Source: Leptodactylus fallax
Taxonomy: Eukaryota; Chordata; Amphibia; Anura; Leptodactylidae
Direction: 5' to 3'
DNA: 64,000 bases
Assembly (NCBI GenBank): GCA_947044405.1
Contig: CAMRHE010000036.1
Span: 1,302,001-1,366,000 of the forward strand
In this document: piece after piece, positions 34,741 to 45,400 of the stretch
Layout of the letters: each line of letters starts with the position of its first letter
Position numbering within the stretch: position 1 is the first letter of the stretch
The notes under the pieces: generated by a model
Seen by the model: only the letters and a program-made list of their open reading frames with translations
Database searches by the model: none
Told to the model about the DNA's origin: nothing
Made by a program: the position numbers and the translations under genes

Positions 34741-35402
34741 GATGTCCTAAAGCAGTCCCAGAGGGTGGGAATAACACAGCCATGCAAACCTGTAATACTC
34801 AACCGCTTCCAGAAACTTACAACCCAAATTGGCATCAGCAGAGGCCACAGAATGAATCTGGAGAAACTTAGAGAAAAAGGATGGAGGCCCAGTGGGATAC
34901 TTACAGACCTGGGAAGCATAAGCCTGATGCCGGAGGCACCGGGAACTCCAACAGCTCTAGAGGAGTGAGCCGTCACACGGGAGGCAGAGCCGTACTCTTA
35001 AATCGATAGGTCTCCCTAATCTCAGACCAAAGCCATCGGTAGATGGGAGCTCTGGAAGCAGGCAGGCCCTGGCAAGGGCACTCAGGGAGAATGAGCAAAG
35101 TGTCCGAAGAGAAAGGATCCGTGAGGAACAGTATACACGCAAATTGCCCGGGCAACAACCGGGCAGGGAAGAGCAAGCACTCACATGGACGCCTGGGGAC
35201 CGAGCAGAAGGAGGGCAAGACCAAGTCCTCGAAGTGGAAGCAGGAAAAACACCCTAAGAAAAAAAGACTGTGGCAGACAGAGGAAAACCTTATCCTTGTG
35301 GAGGACCAGAAAGGGAGGCTGCCGAAAAAAAGGGGCAGCCAATTAGGGACCCCTTAGGATGGAGGTAATGGCCACCAGAAACTCATTCTACCAGGACAGA
35401 AG

Positions 35403-35437
<35 letters not shown>

Positions 35438-36017
35438 ATATCATAGGCTCGAAGGGGAGAACCTGAGGCACCTTTAAGATGAGGTTAAGATCCCACGGAT
35501 CCAAGGGTTCCAAAGGAGCACAGAGTGGCACTCCTGTAGGAAAGTCTTTTAAAAAGAAAGAAGACTAAGACCTTGATCCAGACCAGACTGGAGAAGATCC
35601 GATGAGAATCGTTACTCTTCCAACGGTGGACGTAAGCCTTCCACGTTTGATGGCAGATCTAAGCTATCTGGAATTTCCGGGCCTTGAGTATGTTAGAATA
35701 ACAAACTACGAAAAAACCACGATGCCTCAAACCTCGGATTGAACAGCCACACCGTGAACGCAGCTAAGTCAAGGTGGGGAGGAACAGCAGTCCTTGAGAC
35801 AGCAGGTCGACCAGCAGAGGAAGAGGCCAGGAGCATCCGCCAACAGGAAAATGAGATCCACATACCAGACCCTCACAGGGCCAATCTGGTGCCACCAGGA
35901 TAGCTTGAACCCCCTTGGTCTTGAGATTCTGGAGGACCCAAGGGAGAAGAGGAAGTGAAAAACCAAACTTACAAGAGCGCCAGCGGTGATGGCTCGAGGA
36001 TCCAGAGACCTGGCAAT

Positions 36018-36536
36018 TTAGCCGGGGACCTTGTGGTTCCGGCGGAGGCTAAAAATGTCGACGTTTGTCACACCACAGCGGGAGCACAGTGGATGGAAGA
36101 TCTGCAGATAAAGCGACCCTCGCCCGGAGCAATATTTTCTCGACTCAAGTAGTCTGCCACCCAGAAAAAGGTTGACCACCGAAAGAGCTGGAACAAGGCG
36201 CTCCACCCAAGGAAGAAATTGTGAGGCTTCTAGTAAGGCCGCACGGCTCCTGGTGCCACGCTGAGGGTTCAAGTAGGCGACCATGGAGGAGAGGTCAGTC
36301 TGGACTGTGACAGATGTCCTTGGAGAAGAGAGGTCCAAGGAGTAAGGGCAAATAAGATAGCCCTGGGATCCAGAAGGTTGAACCAGAGGGAGGAATCGGC
36401 CCTGGACCACAGGCCCTGAACAATCAAAGCATCGAGGACCACTCCCCAGCCGGGGAAATTGGCGGCAGTGGGAATCACATACCAACAGAGGGGAAGAAGG
36501 ACTTCCCTTGAGAAATTCCTGGGGAGGAATATACAC
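36018..36536 (-). pseudogene. DIRS RNase H-like remnant
   Basis: The open frame contains VTVQTDLSSMVAYLN...RGTRSRAALLEA and ALSVVNLFLGG, matching the DIRS/Ty3-type RNase H core (TDNS...VAYLN and the HIPG region) with substitutions at key positions. Downstream, 35966-35769 holds a further remnant like the C-terminal DIRS domain (PVRVWYVDLIFLLADAP). Confidence 0.6.
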
Positions 36537-36830
36537 TAAAGAATCTCTCAGTGAACCAAGGTGGAAAGAGAACCAAGCAGATGAGGCTGTCTGGAGATTT
36601 GTCCCAGCAGGCCGTAATCTTCAAGAGGAGAGAACAGAGTGAATGAAAGGTACAGCCTAGATGGTTGAGGCGATCGTGCGCAGGACCCACATGCCGATTC
36701 AAAGACAGCAAGGAGAGTACCTCCAAAGGTGGGACACTCAGGATCTTGGCCTCCGGAGGGAGAATCACACCCTGGAGCGAGCAGAGGATCATGTCCCGGA
36801 TTCCATGTGCTTAGAGGACACGAGACATCC

Positions 36831-37208
36831 TCATAGATGAGCCAGCAGAACCGGCAAAGAACATCCAAGGTGAACCACAAGCTGGTCAGATTGTCTGACC
36901 TGGAGGGGCTTCACCAGGAGGTCGTCAAAGTCTGAAAACACGGCAGCACCTCTGGCGCAGAGGATGGCCATGAGAGACGCCATCACTGAGGGGAAAAAAC
37001 CCCCGGTGGCAGAGGCCAGCCTGAAGTGGAGAGAGACAACTGGAAAGGTCAAGGGTCCACAGCAAAAACGAAGAAACCGCTGACGGCACAGCGAGATGAT
37101 GTAGATGGACGAAGAATTCGCCCATCTCCAGGGATGCCACCACAGACTGCATAGACTACAACGGAGCCTGCAGACATGGAAGAACCTGTGGAGCCCTTTC
37201 AGGTCCAT
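36831..37208 (-). pseudogene. DIRS reverse transcriptase remnant
   Basis: The 125-residue frame keeps RFLRFC.GPLTF.VVSLHFRLASA...VMASLMAILCARG and then FSDFDDLLVK at the position of the catalytic YxDD box. The tyrosine is lost but both aspartates remain. The frames before and after it are broken. Confidence 0.65.
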
Positions 37209-37589
37209 GATGGGACAGAGGAAGCCGTCCTTCTAGGCGAATGGAGAACAGGTAAGAATAGTAACCCCAGATACACTCTGCAAAGGGAACAGGGACGCTG
37301 ACTCCCTGCCGCTGGAGATTGGAGACAGCCTGGATTGTCCGACATAGCGAAGGCAGACACTCCAGCGAAAACTGGAGTAGCCGGACGACACCGCCTCTCA
37401 GGCCCAGGCTCCAGACGTCCCGCCATTTGAGATGCCCAGAGAGGGGAAAAAAACTTCATGCCGAGGAGGCTAGGAAGAGGAAGACCTGGACGACCTAGTG
37501 CAGAACCGCCAGGGAGGCCTGGACTTGAAAGAAGCTTTCTGGAGCAGGAGAACGGCTGACACATAGGACGCCTCTGAGGGAGGAAGAAT

Positions 37590-38078
37590 CTATTCCCCCG
37601 TGGCCTCAGGGATAAGCTTCTCGACGCCCTTAACAAAAAATTTGGCCCAGGACGACCTGGAAAGGGAGAAGGGCTGCGTTCGCCTTCTTGGAGGCGGACC
37701 CAGTATTCCACAACGGATCCCAACGGTATGGCAGATAATCACTGCATTGGCGGCCGCCTTAGCAGATTTGGGAGGCATCTCCAGTTATTGGGAAGCATTC
37801 AGGATCTCAGAGACGAGCGGCTGGAGGGAAACTGCATCAGGGAGGTTTGACTGAAGCTGTTTGGCCCAGGAAAATAAGGCCTTGATGACCCAAGAGGCAG
37901 CGAAGGAGAGCCGCAGGGAGAAACCAGCCACTACGAAGGCCACCCTGGTGAGGGAAGCCACCTTCTTGCAGCAATGCAATAGCCAGCATTTAGGGCAATG
38001 CAATGTATCAGCTCTGCATTGCAAACAATACAACAGATGCGATCCGATCTCACTCCGAGGGATCACTGAGGTAGGCAA
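37590..38078 (-). pseudogene. DIRS gag-like remnant
   Basis: Two adjacent minus-strand frames (38078-37785 and 37778-37590) contain SFAASWVIKALFSWAKQLQ and MPPKSAKAAANAVIICHT, which resemble the alanine-rich conserved part of DIRS gag. The assignment rests mainly on position relative to the RT remnant. Confidence 0.35.
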
Positions 38079-38224
38079 AAACCACTGAAGGCAGACTAGA
38101 AGCCTTGGAGAGCCTAGCTATCATGGGATCCACCGTGGGAGGCTCTTAGTGATAGGAAGGGACACATGGGGCGGCTTGCTGACAAAATGTCAAGACAGGC
38201 CAGCTTGCGCTCACTAGCTACTGA

Positions 38225-38264
38225 TATCTAAGTACCGTGCGCTAACCGATTGCACCACTGGAGC
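38225..38264 (-). tRNA. 5' half of a tRNA-Ile(UAU)-like sequence (pseudo)
   Basis: On the minus strand GCTCCAGTGGTGCAATCGG, then TTAGCGCACGGTACTTA, follows the acceptor, D-arm (A box) and start of the anticodon arm of tRNA-Ile(UAU). No B box or 3' acceptor strand follows, so this is a fragment or a SINE head, not a working tRNA gene. Confidence 0.55.
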
Positions 38265-39359
38265 AACCTGCTTCCCTTACCTCGGATGTTCATCATTGCC
38301 AGCCAGGGAGAGCTAGAGACGTGTGTCACAGCATAGCCTTGGCAGAACTGCCCGAGCTCACCTTCCACTTAGAGAGACACAGGTCAAGGGAAGGGATGTC
38401 CGATTTCCTAGTCGAAGACAGAGGATGGTCCAGGGAGAAATCATCTTGAGGGCACAGTGACATCAAACATCCAGTGGCAGAAAGAGATGTCCACTTGAGA
38501 GGATGAGTCCGGGTCCTCAGAGATCTGTAGGGTCTCTATCGCATAGATGACTCCCGCGTAGCAGCAGATATAGATCAGCCTAGCTGAAGCTCCGAGTCGG
38601 AGTCAGAGGCGTCCCCAGTTAAATAGACCGAGCAGAGGGAGGGAGGTATCCGCCTGTCGGAGTGGAGCCGTGAGCTGAGTTCCTATCTGGGGAGTACCCA
38701 GAGGAAGGGGTGGCGGACCGTGAACCGTAGGAAGACTTCCTGGTCCTTTTGAGGCTCCTGGAGCTGCGACGGAACTATGAGGGTGTCCAGGGAGATCCCT
38801 AGAAGCAGCCGACTGAGCGGCGATCTGGGAAAGCAGCCATTCCAAGTTTCCAGCACTGACTAGTTAAGTCTGGTAAGGACACCATGGCCAAGGTTAGGGG
38901 AGGCCGCCCAATCCGGGGGATGGAAAAACCGGAGAGGGGCCAGGAGGTTACTGACTGGCTGAGGCGGAAGGCAGAGAGCACATGGGCTCGGGCTGTCCGC
39001 ATGGCAACTGTTTTTGATACAGCGGGTGCACGTATAAAAACGTGACGCAACCAGAGGGGCCGGAGGGGGAGCCCAAGAAAATGAGGGTAACCCAGGGGGT
39101 TAGCCTACCAGACTGCAAAAGATGGCCGCTCACAAACTGCTGCAGCAAGGGTTCCGCAGGTGCAATGTCTCCCAGGGAACTGGGAAGAATCCCTGCTGTC
39201 CCAGCAAGCCAAAAAATAAATAAGCCAATAAATAAATAAATTGAGAATACAAGGAGAGCAAAGCTCTTCCCCTGGTAAAAACAGGCTCAATAGCTACTGG
39301 GCAGGCTGGATGGCTTGCCAGGACAGCCCCCTGGCCAATGGAAGGCCCTAGGCGGAGTC

Positions 39360-40010
39360 TGGGTACCAGAAAAGCCTGGGAAAGGGACGGGCCCGTTGCG
39401 GCCTAGTTCCCGGCCAGGCCTCGGACTCACGTACAACGCGGCCGACCGCGAGGCACCGTTGGCGGCGCGGCGCGACCGCGAACTCCGGAGGTTCCGCGGA
39501 GGCCTGGGAAAAGGTACCGGGGGCCAGGAAAGGGGGTCCCCACACGAGCGGGGGGGGGGGGGGGGGAACCGGGTGCCCCCCCCGACGGGGGCCGCTCGGT
39601 AGGAGCGACCAGAAAGCCCAAAAACGCCCCAGAAAAAAGGGGCTTATTTACTAAGATTTAAGGCCCAGTTCAGGGGAACCCTGTGATGCCCCCCCCTAAA
39701 CAGGACCCATACTATTGTCCCCCTGGGAAATGGCACTAAGGGGCTGAGAGGGCCTGAAGGGGAGGTGGAGAGGGCCTGAAGGGGAGATTGAGAGGGGCTG
39801 AGGTAACTTACTCACCAGCCTTCTATTCTCATACTCACCAGTCTGGCGACTTCAGGCGCCGCAGGGTCACCCCCTCGGTAGGACCTCGCACGTGGGTGTG
39901 GGGTCACCGGTACTCCGGCCGCTTTCGGGGTGCGGCGAATGGTGAGTGGGGACTGGGTGACCGGCGAGGCTGCTCTTTTGCAGAGCGCTGCACCCGCAGG
40001 AGGGTATGAC
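39360..40010. other. CpG-rich core within the nested DIRS
   Basis: A GC- and CpG-dense stretch includes CGCGGCCGACCGCG-type words and a long G run at 39550-39567, in an otherwise AT-rich intron. It could be the element's promoter region. No protein was recognised. Confidence 0.5.
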
Positions 40011-41579
40011 TAGTGTGGCGTACACGCTGACTACCCCCTGCACCTGAAAGAAAGGTAAAAGTAAAAACGATGCAAGACAGAAGACCTGAGTCAGGTCGTG
40101 TCTGCCTCCTATGACACTAGGTTTCAAACTGATTCATGCACAGTGGCTGTGGCAGGGTATAGCCTGGAGGCGGAGCCAACAGCTTTTGCTTTTTCCTAGT
40201 GTCTTGTCTCCTAGTGACCAGGTCTATACCATGGTGCTGTGTCCCCCAGTGAAGTAGACGAGAAACAGGAGTTTATACCTACATATGACATTAAGTACCT
40301 TATCCTGGGTACACCAGTGTCATACATGTGGGTATAAACTGCGGTTTGGGCACACAGTAGGGTGCAGAAGGGAAGGAGCGCTATGTGGCTTTTGGAGCGT
40401 AGATTCTGATGTTTGGGATCTGGATGCCATGTCATGTTTGCAGAGCCTCTAAAGTACCAGTAAAGTGGAATCCCCTAGGGAATGACCCCATTTTGAAAAC
40501 TGCACCCCTCAAAGAATTTATCAAGGGGTGTAGTGAGCATTAGTATCCCAGACGTGACTGCACAGCGGATGGGGAAAAGTGAATGAATATGTAATCTGTG
40601 CGTAGTACATTGGGTACACTAAATTCCCTACTATTTCCCCAGTAGTTCCTATTATTGGGGAGGTCACTCTGGGGGTCACTTCTGGTTTATTATCCCTCGT
40701 AAGCTCTAAATCTGGGGTGTACCCTAATATACGCTCGCACAGCTTATACATTCCCTTCCTGCCGCAGCCAGTTATGCTCTAATGATTTGGCAATTTTTGG
40801 GGTTTTTGTCTTCACATTGTACGAGTTATATTTTATTTCTCTGGTGATGTAGCCATATGAGGGCTTGTTGTTTGCAGGGTGAGATGTATTTTTTAATGAC
40901 ATTTTTAGGTGCTTACAACTTAAATTTTCTTAACTTTCTTGGTGGATTAAAAACAACCCCATCAATTCTGGCACTGCGTTTTATCTTTTAAATTTTTCAC
41001 CATGCAGCGTAGAGAGTAAGTAACATTTTACCTTTATTCTGTAGGTCAGTACGATTACGGCGATACCTCATTTATACTGTTTTTTTATGCAATACCAATT
41101 TTGCAGAACAAAAACCCATTTGTGGACATAAATCAATTTTTTTTGCATCGCCATCTTCTAAGATGCGTAGCATTTTTATTTTTCAGTTTAGAGAGTTGGT
41201 TTAGGGCTTATTTTTTGCGGGACAACCTGTGCTTTTTATTGGTACTGTTTTGGGGTACATATGACTTTTTGATCACTTTTTATGGCATATTTTGTAAGGT
41301 GAGATGGCGAAAAATCTTTACTTTTGGCGGGTTTTTTCCGTTTTTTTTTCCCCGACTTTCACCGTGTACATTAAATATGATTTCAGTTTTATTGTACAGG
41401 TTGTTACAGACGCAACGATACCAAATATGTATTGTTTTTATTAATTTTTAGGTTTATTTTTTATATAATTCATTTTATATAGGAAAAGGGAATTTTTGGG
41501 GCTTTATTTTATTAATTTTTTTCACACTTTATTTTTTTTGTTCACTTTTTTTACTTTTTCTTGTGTCCCATTAGGACAC

Positions 41580-42056
41580 CTGAGCCAGAGATGCTTTGAT
41601 CTCTGGCTCAGTACTATAGACTGCAAGACACGAGCATACACGTGTCTTGCAGCCTATACAGGAAGTCAGCGCTATGGAAACACAGCGCTGACTTCCTGAA
41701 GTCTTGGCAGGATCAACCAGGTACTGGGGGCTCCAGGCAGCCTGGGGTCACTGGGCAGACCCCCGGCTGCAGATTAGAGATATCGGCACCCCCCGATCTC
41801 TCTGCGGGGGGTGCCGGGTGGCAAGACGGCAGAACCCCTTGGATGTCGCGGTCATGTTTAACCGCGGCATCCAACGGGTTAAAACCGCCGATCGGAACTC
41901 AGTTCCGACCGGGGGTTATGGAGCAGGGTGTTAGCTGTCAGATACAGCTAACACCTGGTTCCGATATCGCCCGCTCAGCTAGTGAGCGGGCGGCCGGCCT
42001 CAGGCGTAGTATTACGCCCTGGTGCGCGAAGTACCTAGCGCCCAGGACATAATAGT
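41580..42056. repeat. Hairpin array at the right end of TTAA element copy 2
   Basis: Stems: CTGAGCCAGAGAT 41580-41592 with 41599-41611; TATAGACTGCAAGACACG 41615-41632 with 41641-41658 (one mismatch); AGGAAGTCAGCGCT 41660-41673 with 41684-41697; GGATGTCGCGG with CCGCGGCATCC near 41840-41871; TCGGAACT with AGTTCCGA near 41892-41908; GGTGTTAGCTGT with ACAGCTAACACC near 41927-41955; CCCGCTCA with TGAGCGGG near 41970-41990; GGCGTA with TACGCC near 42003-42018. Order and loop positions mirror copy 1. Confidence 0.93.
41706..41723 (-). other. 18-nt match to the 5' end of 18S rRNA (copy 2)
   Basis: The reverse complement reads TACCTGGTTGATCCTGCC, as in copy 1. Flanking CCAGTACC is also shared between the two elements. 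Confidence 0.85.
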
Positions 42057-42089
42057 ACGTCCAAGGTCGTTAAGGGGTTAAAGGGATCC

Positions 42090-42490
42090 TTAACAGGAAA
42101 ATTGTATCAAACTACTTTGAAGGTGTGCTTCTACTCTTTCAAAACATGCCCCTCATTCTATAGTGCTGTTCTATTTTCATGGAGAGTTATTGTTATGCAA
42201 ATTAGCTGAAAAGGGCTTCAGGGGAATTGGTCGTGCCATGGCTTCACTCATCACTCCTAATTGCTGCCTTGCTGTGACCCCCAATTGCTTAGGTCCACTG
42301 TGTCACACTGACTGCAGAGCACAAATCCCCAAGCAGGGGAAGAAATGCCCCTAAAACTCTTTTCAGTGAATTTGTATAAGAATAAAATGCTGATTTTCAT
42401 GAAAATGTGGCTGCAATGCAGAAGAAATACCTCTTTGGAGAGTGTAGAAGCACACCTACAAGGTACAGTCATTAGTCTGACACCATTTTC
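42090..42490. mobile_element. Foldback repeat right of the TTAA element
   Basis: GGTGTGCTTCTACTCTTTCA near 42122 and TGGAGAGTGTAGAAGCACACC near 42435-42456 are inverse copies. A central GGGGCATT/TGCCCC-type pairing suggests a foldback of about 0.4 kb. Confidence 0.55.
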
Positions 42491-42584
42491 CTGCTGAGAC
42501 TCCCTGTAATTCCTTCTCGACATCCACCATACTATTACAGCGGATGTCAGGTATTTAAATATCACGGCCACCAGGTCTTTGCTG

Positions 42585-43330
42585 TATTAAACCTGAGGTG
42601 CCATTTTCCCAGCAGCACACTGGTTCCACCATTTTGGGGAGAATCACTGGCACCCGGAACAACATCCAAGGCCAGCAATCTATTGCCTTGACAGACAGGG
42701 GCCTATTGAAGGCTCCCAGGCATATACTATTTCAGGTTTCTCTATGCAGACTAATAGACGTTCAGTATTTTGCACTGCATTGCATTAGGGATCAGACCGG
42801 GGGGGGGGGGGGGGGGGTTCTAATAAATACAGTTTAAACGAAATTAAATTCAAATTACCCCTCTTTCTTTAGAATACATATAAATGTAAAATTGACTGAA
42901 AGCACGTACACATTATATATCCTTGAAAACACCGGTCTACAAACTTAATATTTTTCCCAAACAGGAAAAATACAGGAGCTGAGCAACTGCCATAGCTGCC
43001 AGGTTTCTACTGTATTATACAGCAGAGACACAGTGCTAATGCCCACGATCAGTGGCCAGCATCAGATCCAGGACCGGCATCCCGTTGGCATGACAGCCAG
43101 GAACCCATTGAAGGCTCCCAGGCTTACCTGCCATTTACTTCTATTACAGGCTGCTCTATGAAGCCTGCAATAGAAGTGCTGATATTTAGCAATCCATCAG
43201 CATTGTAATCCATTGCATTAATGAGTAGACCCCCTGGGGTTCAAGACCCCTAGGGTGGTCTAAAATTAAAAAAAGAATAATTTTTTTTTGAATAATTGAA
43301 GTCACCCCCCCCCCTTTCCCTAGAATACGT
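42585..43330. repeat. Pair of related dispersed repeat fragments
   Basis: ATTGAAGGCTCCCAGGC recurs at about 42705 and 43109, followed by similar CTATGCAG/CTATGAAG and CATTGCATTA words. G/C homopolymers occur at 42800-42818 and 43307-43315. Confidence 0.55.
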
Positions 43331-43365
43331 AAGTACTTAAAGAGGACCTTTCACATCCTCATGTA

Positions 43366-44960
43366 CAGTACAGACCAAAAGTTTGGACACCTTCTCATTC
43401 CAAGAGTTTTCTGTATTTTCATGACTATAAAAGTTGTAGATTCACACTGAAGGCATCAAAACTATGAACTAACATGTGGAATTATGTACTTAAAAAAGTG
43501 TGAAACTGAAAATATGTCATTCTAGGTTCTTCAAAGTAGCCACCTTTTGCTTTGATTACTGCTTTGCACACTCTTGGCATTCTCTTGATGAGCTTCAAGA
43601 GGTAGTCACCTGAAATGGTTTTCACTTCACAGGTGTGCCCTGTCAGGTTTAATACGTGGGATTTCTTGCCTTATAAATGGGGTTGGGACCATCAGTTGTG
43701 TTGTTCAGAAGTCAGGTGGATACACAGCTGATAGTCCTACTGAATGGAGTGTTAGAATTTGTATTATGGCAAGAAAAAAGCAGCTAAGTAAAGAAAAACG
43801 AGTGGCCACCATTACTTTAAGAAACGAAGGTCAGACAGTCCGAAAAATTGGGAAAACTTTGAAAGTGTCCCCAAGTACAGTGGCCAAAACCATCAAGCGC
43901 TACAAAGAAACTGGCTCACATGAGGACCTCCCCAGGAAAGGAAGACCAAGAGTCACCTCTGCCGCGGAGGATAAGTTCATCCGAGTCACCAGCCTCAGAA
44001 ATCGCAGGTTAACAGCAGCTCAGATTAGAGACCAGGTCAATGCCACAAAGAGTTCTAGCAGCAGACACATCTCTACAACTGTTAAGAGGAGACTGTGTGC
44101 AGCAGGCCTTCATGGTAAAATAGCTGCTAGGAAACCACTGCTAAGGACAGGCAACAAGCAGAAGAGACTTGTTTGGGCTAAAGAACACAAGGAATGGACA
44201 TTAGACCTATGGAAATCTGTGCTTTGGTCTGATGAGTCCAAATTTGAGATCTTTGGTTCCAACCACGTCTTTGAGCGACGCAGAAAAGGTGAACGAATGG
44301 ACTCTACATGCCTGGTTCCCACCGTGAAGCATGGAGGAGGTGGTGTGATGGTGCTTTGCTGGTGCCACTGTTGGGGATTTATTCAAAACTGAAGGAATAC
44401 TGAACCAGCATGGCTACCACAGCATCTTGCAGCGGCATGCTATTCCATCCGGTTTGCGTTTAGTTGGATCATCATTCGTTTTTCAACAGGACAGTGACCC
44501 CAACACACCTCCAGACTGTGTAAGGGCTATATGACCAAGAAGGAGAGTGATGGGGTGCCACGCCAGATGACCTGGCCTTCACAGTCACCAGACCTGAACC
44601 CAATCGAGATGGTTTGGGGTGAGCTGGACCGCAGAGTGAAGGCAAAAGGGCCAACAAGTGCTAAGCATCTCTGGGTACTCCTTCAAGACTGTTGGAAGAT
44701 AATTTCAGGTGACTACCTCTTGAAGCTCATCAAGAGAATGCCAAAAGTGTGCAAAGCAGTAATCAAAGCAAAAGGTGGCTACTTTGAAGAACCTAGAATA
44801 TAAGACATATTTTCAGTTGTTTCACACTTTTTTGTTAAGTACATAATTCCACATGTGTTAATTCATAGTTTTGATGCCTTCAGTGTGAATCTACAATTTT
44901 TATAGTCCTGAAAATACAGAAAACTCTTGGAATGAGAAGGTGTGTCCAAACATTTGGTCT

Positions 44961-44965
<5 letters not shown>
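43366..44965 (+). mobile_element. Tc1-like DNA transposon (1.6 kb)
   Basis: Terminal inverted repeats of about 155 bp begin CAGTACAGACCAAAAGTTTG at the left and end inverted (...CCAAACATTTGGTCTGTACT) at the right, bounded by TA. A broken transposase lies between them. The right TA duplication has grown into a (TA)n tract. Confidence 0.92.
43766..44803 (+). pseudogene. Tc1-like transposase, frameshifted
   Basis: Cut-and-paste transposase of the Tc1/mariner DDE family. The N-terminal frame (43766-44392) has bipartite helix-turn-helix domains (TLKVSPSTVAKTIKRYKET and LTAAQIRDQV), a GRPR hook at residues 59-62 and the first catalytic Asp in LWSDESKFEIFG. A small deletion near 44350 moves the frame. 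The next frame carries FQQDSDP with the second Asp. Another shift near 44500 leads to 44531-44803, which has SPDLNPIEMVWGEL with the catalytic Glu and ends FEEPRI. All three catalytic positions survive but the protein cannot be made in one piece. Confidence 0.9.

Positions 44966-45006
<41 letters not shown>
44959..45006. repeat. (TA)n microsatellite
   Basis: About 20 TA units directly continue the TA target duplication of the Tc1-like element. Confidence 0.95.
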
Positions 45007-45007
<1 letters not shown>

Positions 45008-45116
45008 CGTGATCAAAGCAATACATTCACCAAAACTGTATAACTAAAAAGTACACCTGACCCCACAAAAAAAAGCCCTAGGCATCTCCGTACACAGAAG
45101 TTAAAAAAAAAAAAAA

Positions 45117-45400
45117 AGTGTGTCAGTGCTATTAATGGGTTAATAAGTGCACACAGATACCTTTACTGTGTTTTGAGCAATTTCTGGAAGTACCTGGCAT
45201 CTTCTGCATTTGTTTACATGGTTTAGCTTCCTGCTAATGCAATGCATCATGGTACTTGTAGGCTGACACTACCTCCCGTCCGACTCTCCCCCTAGCTATC
45301 CCACCCACTACTAGCCCTTCCCAAGTAACTCAGCCCCCCACCCCCTCTATAGCGCAGTGCCGGGTCTATAGAAGAGGAGCAGTCCCACAGAAGGAAGTCT
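45117..45400. repeat. Dispersed repeat, copy A
   Basis: TTAATAAGTGCAC...ATACCTTTA, CTGGCATCTTCTGCATTTGT and the CT-rich tail recur in the same order at 47200-47460, with about 75 percent identity by eye. Confidence 0.65.

Larger units (their letters stand above)
34350..40265 (-). mobile_element. Degraded DIRS-type retrotransposon, nested in the TTAA element
   Basis: DIRS elements are tyrosine-recombinase retrotransposons. Here inverted termini (34392-34519 and 40125-40254) and an internal complementary region (34641-34740) are clear. The minus strand holds broken gag-, RT- and RNase H-like frames in the order expected for that strand. The host repeat resumes precisely: ...TGTGCCCAAA on the left and CAGGAGTTTAT on the right, with only an AAA shared at the borders and no longer duplication. 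I could not follow the recombinase region (34.75-35.7 kb) with confidence. Confidence 0.85.
31475..42077 (+). mobile_element. Full-length TTAA-flanked element, copy 2, interrupted by a DIRS
   Basis: TTAA (31471-31474 and 42078-42081) flanks inverted ends that read C(T/C)CCTTAA(G/C)GACC. Excluding the DIRS insertion (34350-40265) the element is 4,687 bp, against 4,671 bp for copy 1. It has three diverged units with their GAGAAAA motif near 32055, 32432 and 32830, a second block type from about 33170 to 34350, the spacer at 40270-41570 and a hairpin array at 41580-42056. It lies in NAP1L1 intron 1 and has no transposase. Confidence 0.85.

Noticed and set aside
34445..35357. Several 80-150-codon frames at the 3' side of the nested DIRS
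   Set aside because: They overlap the inverted repeats and internal complementary region. I could not confirm recombinase motifs, so I did not call a gene.
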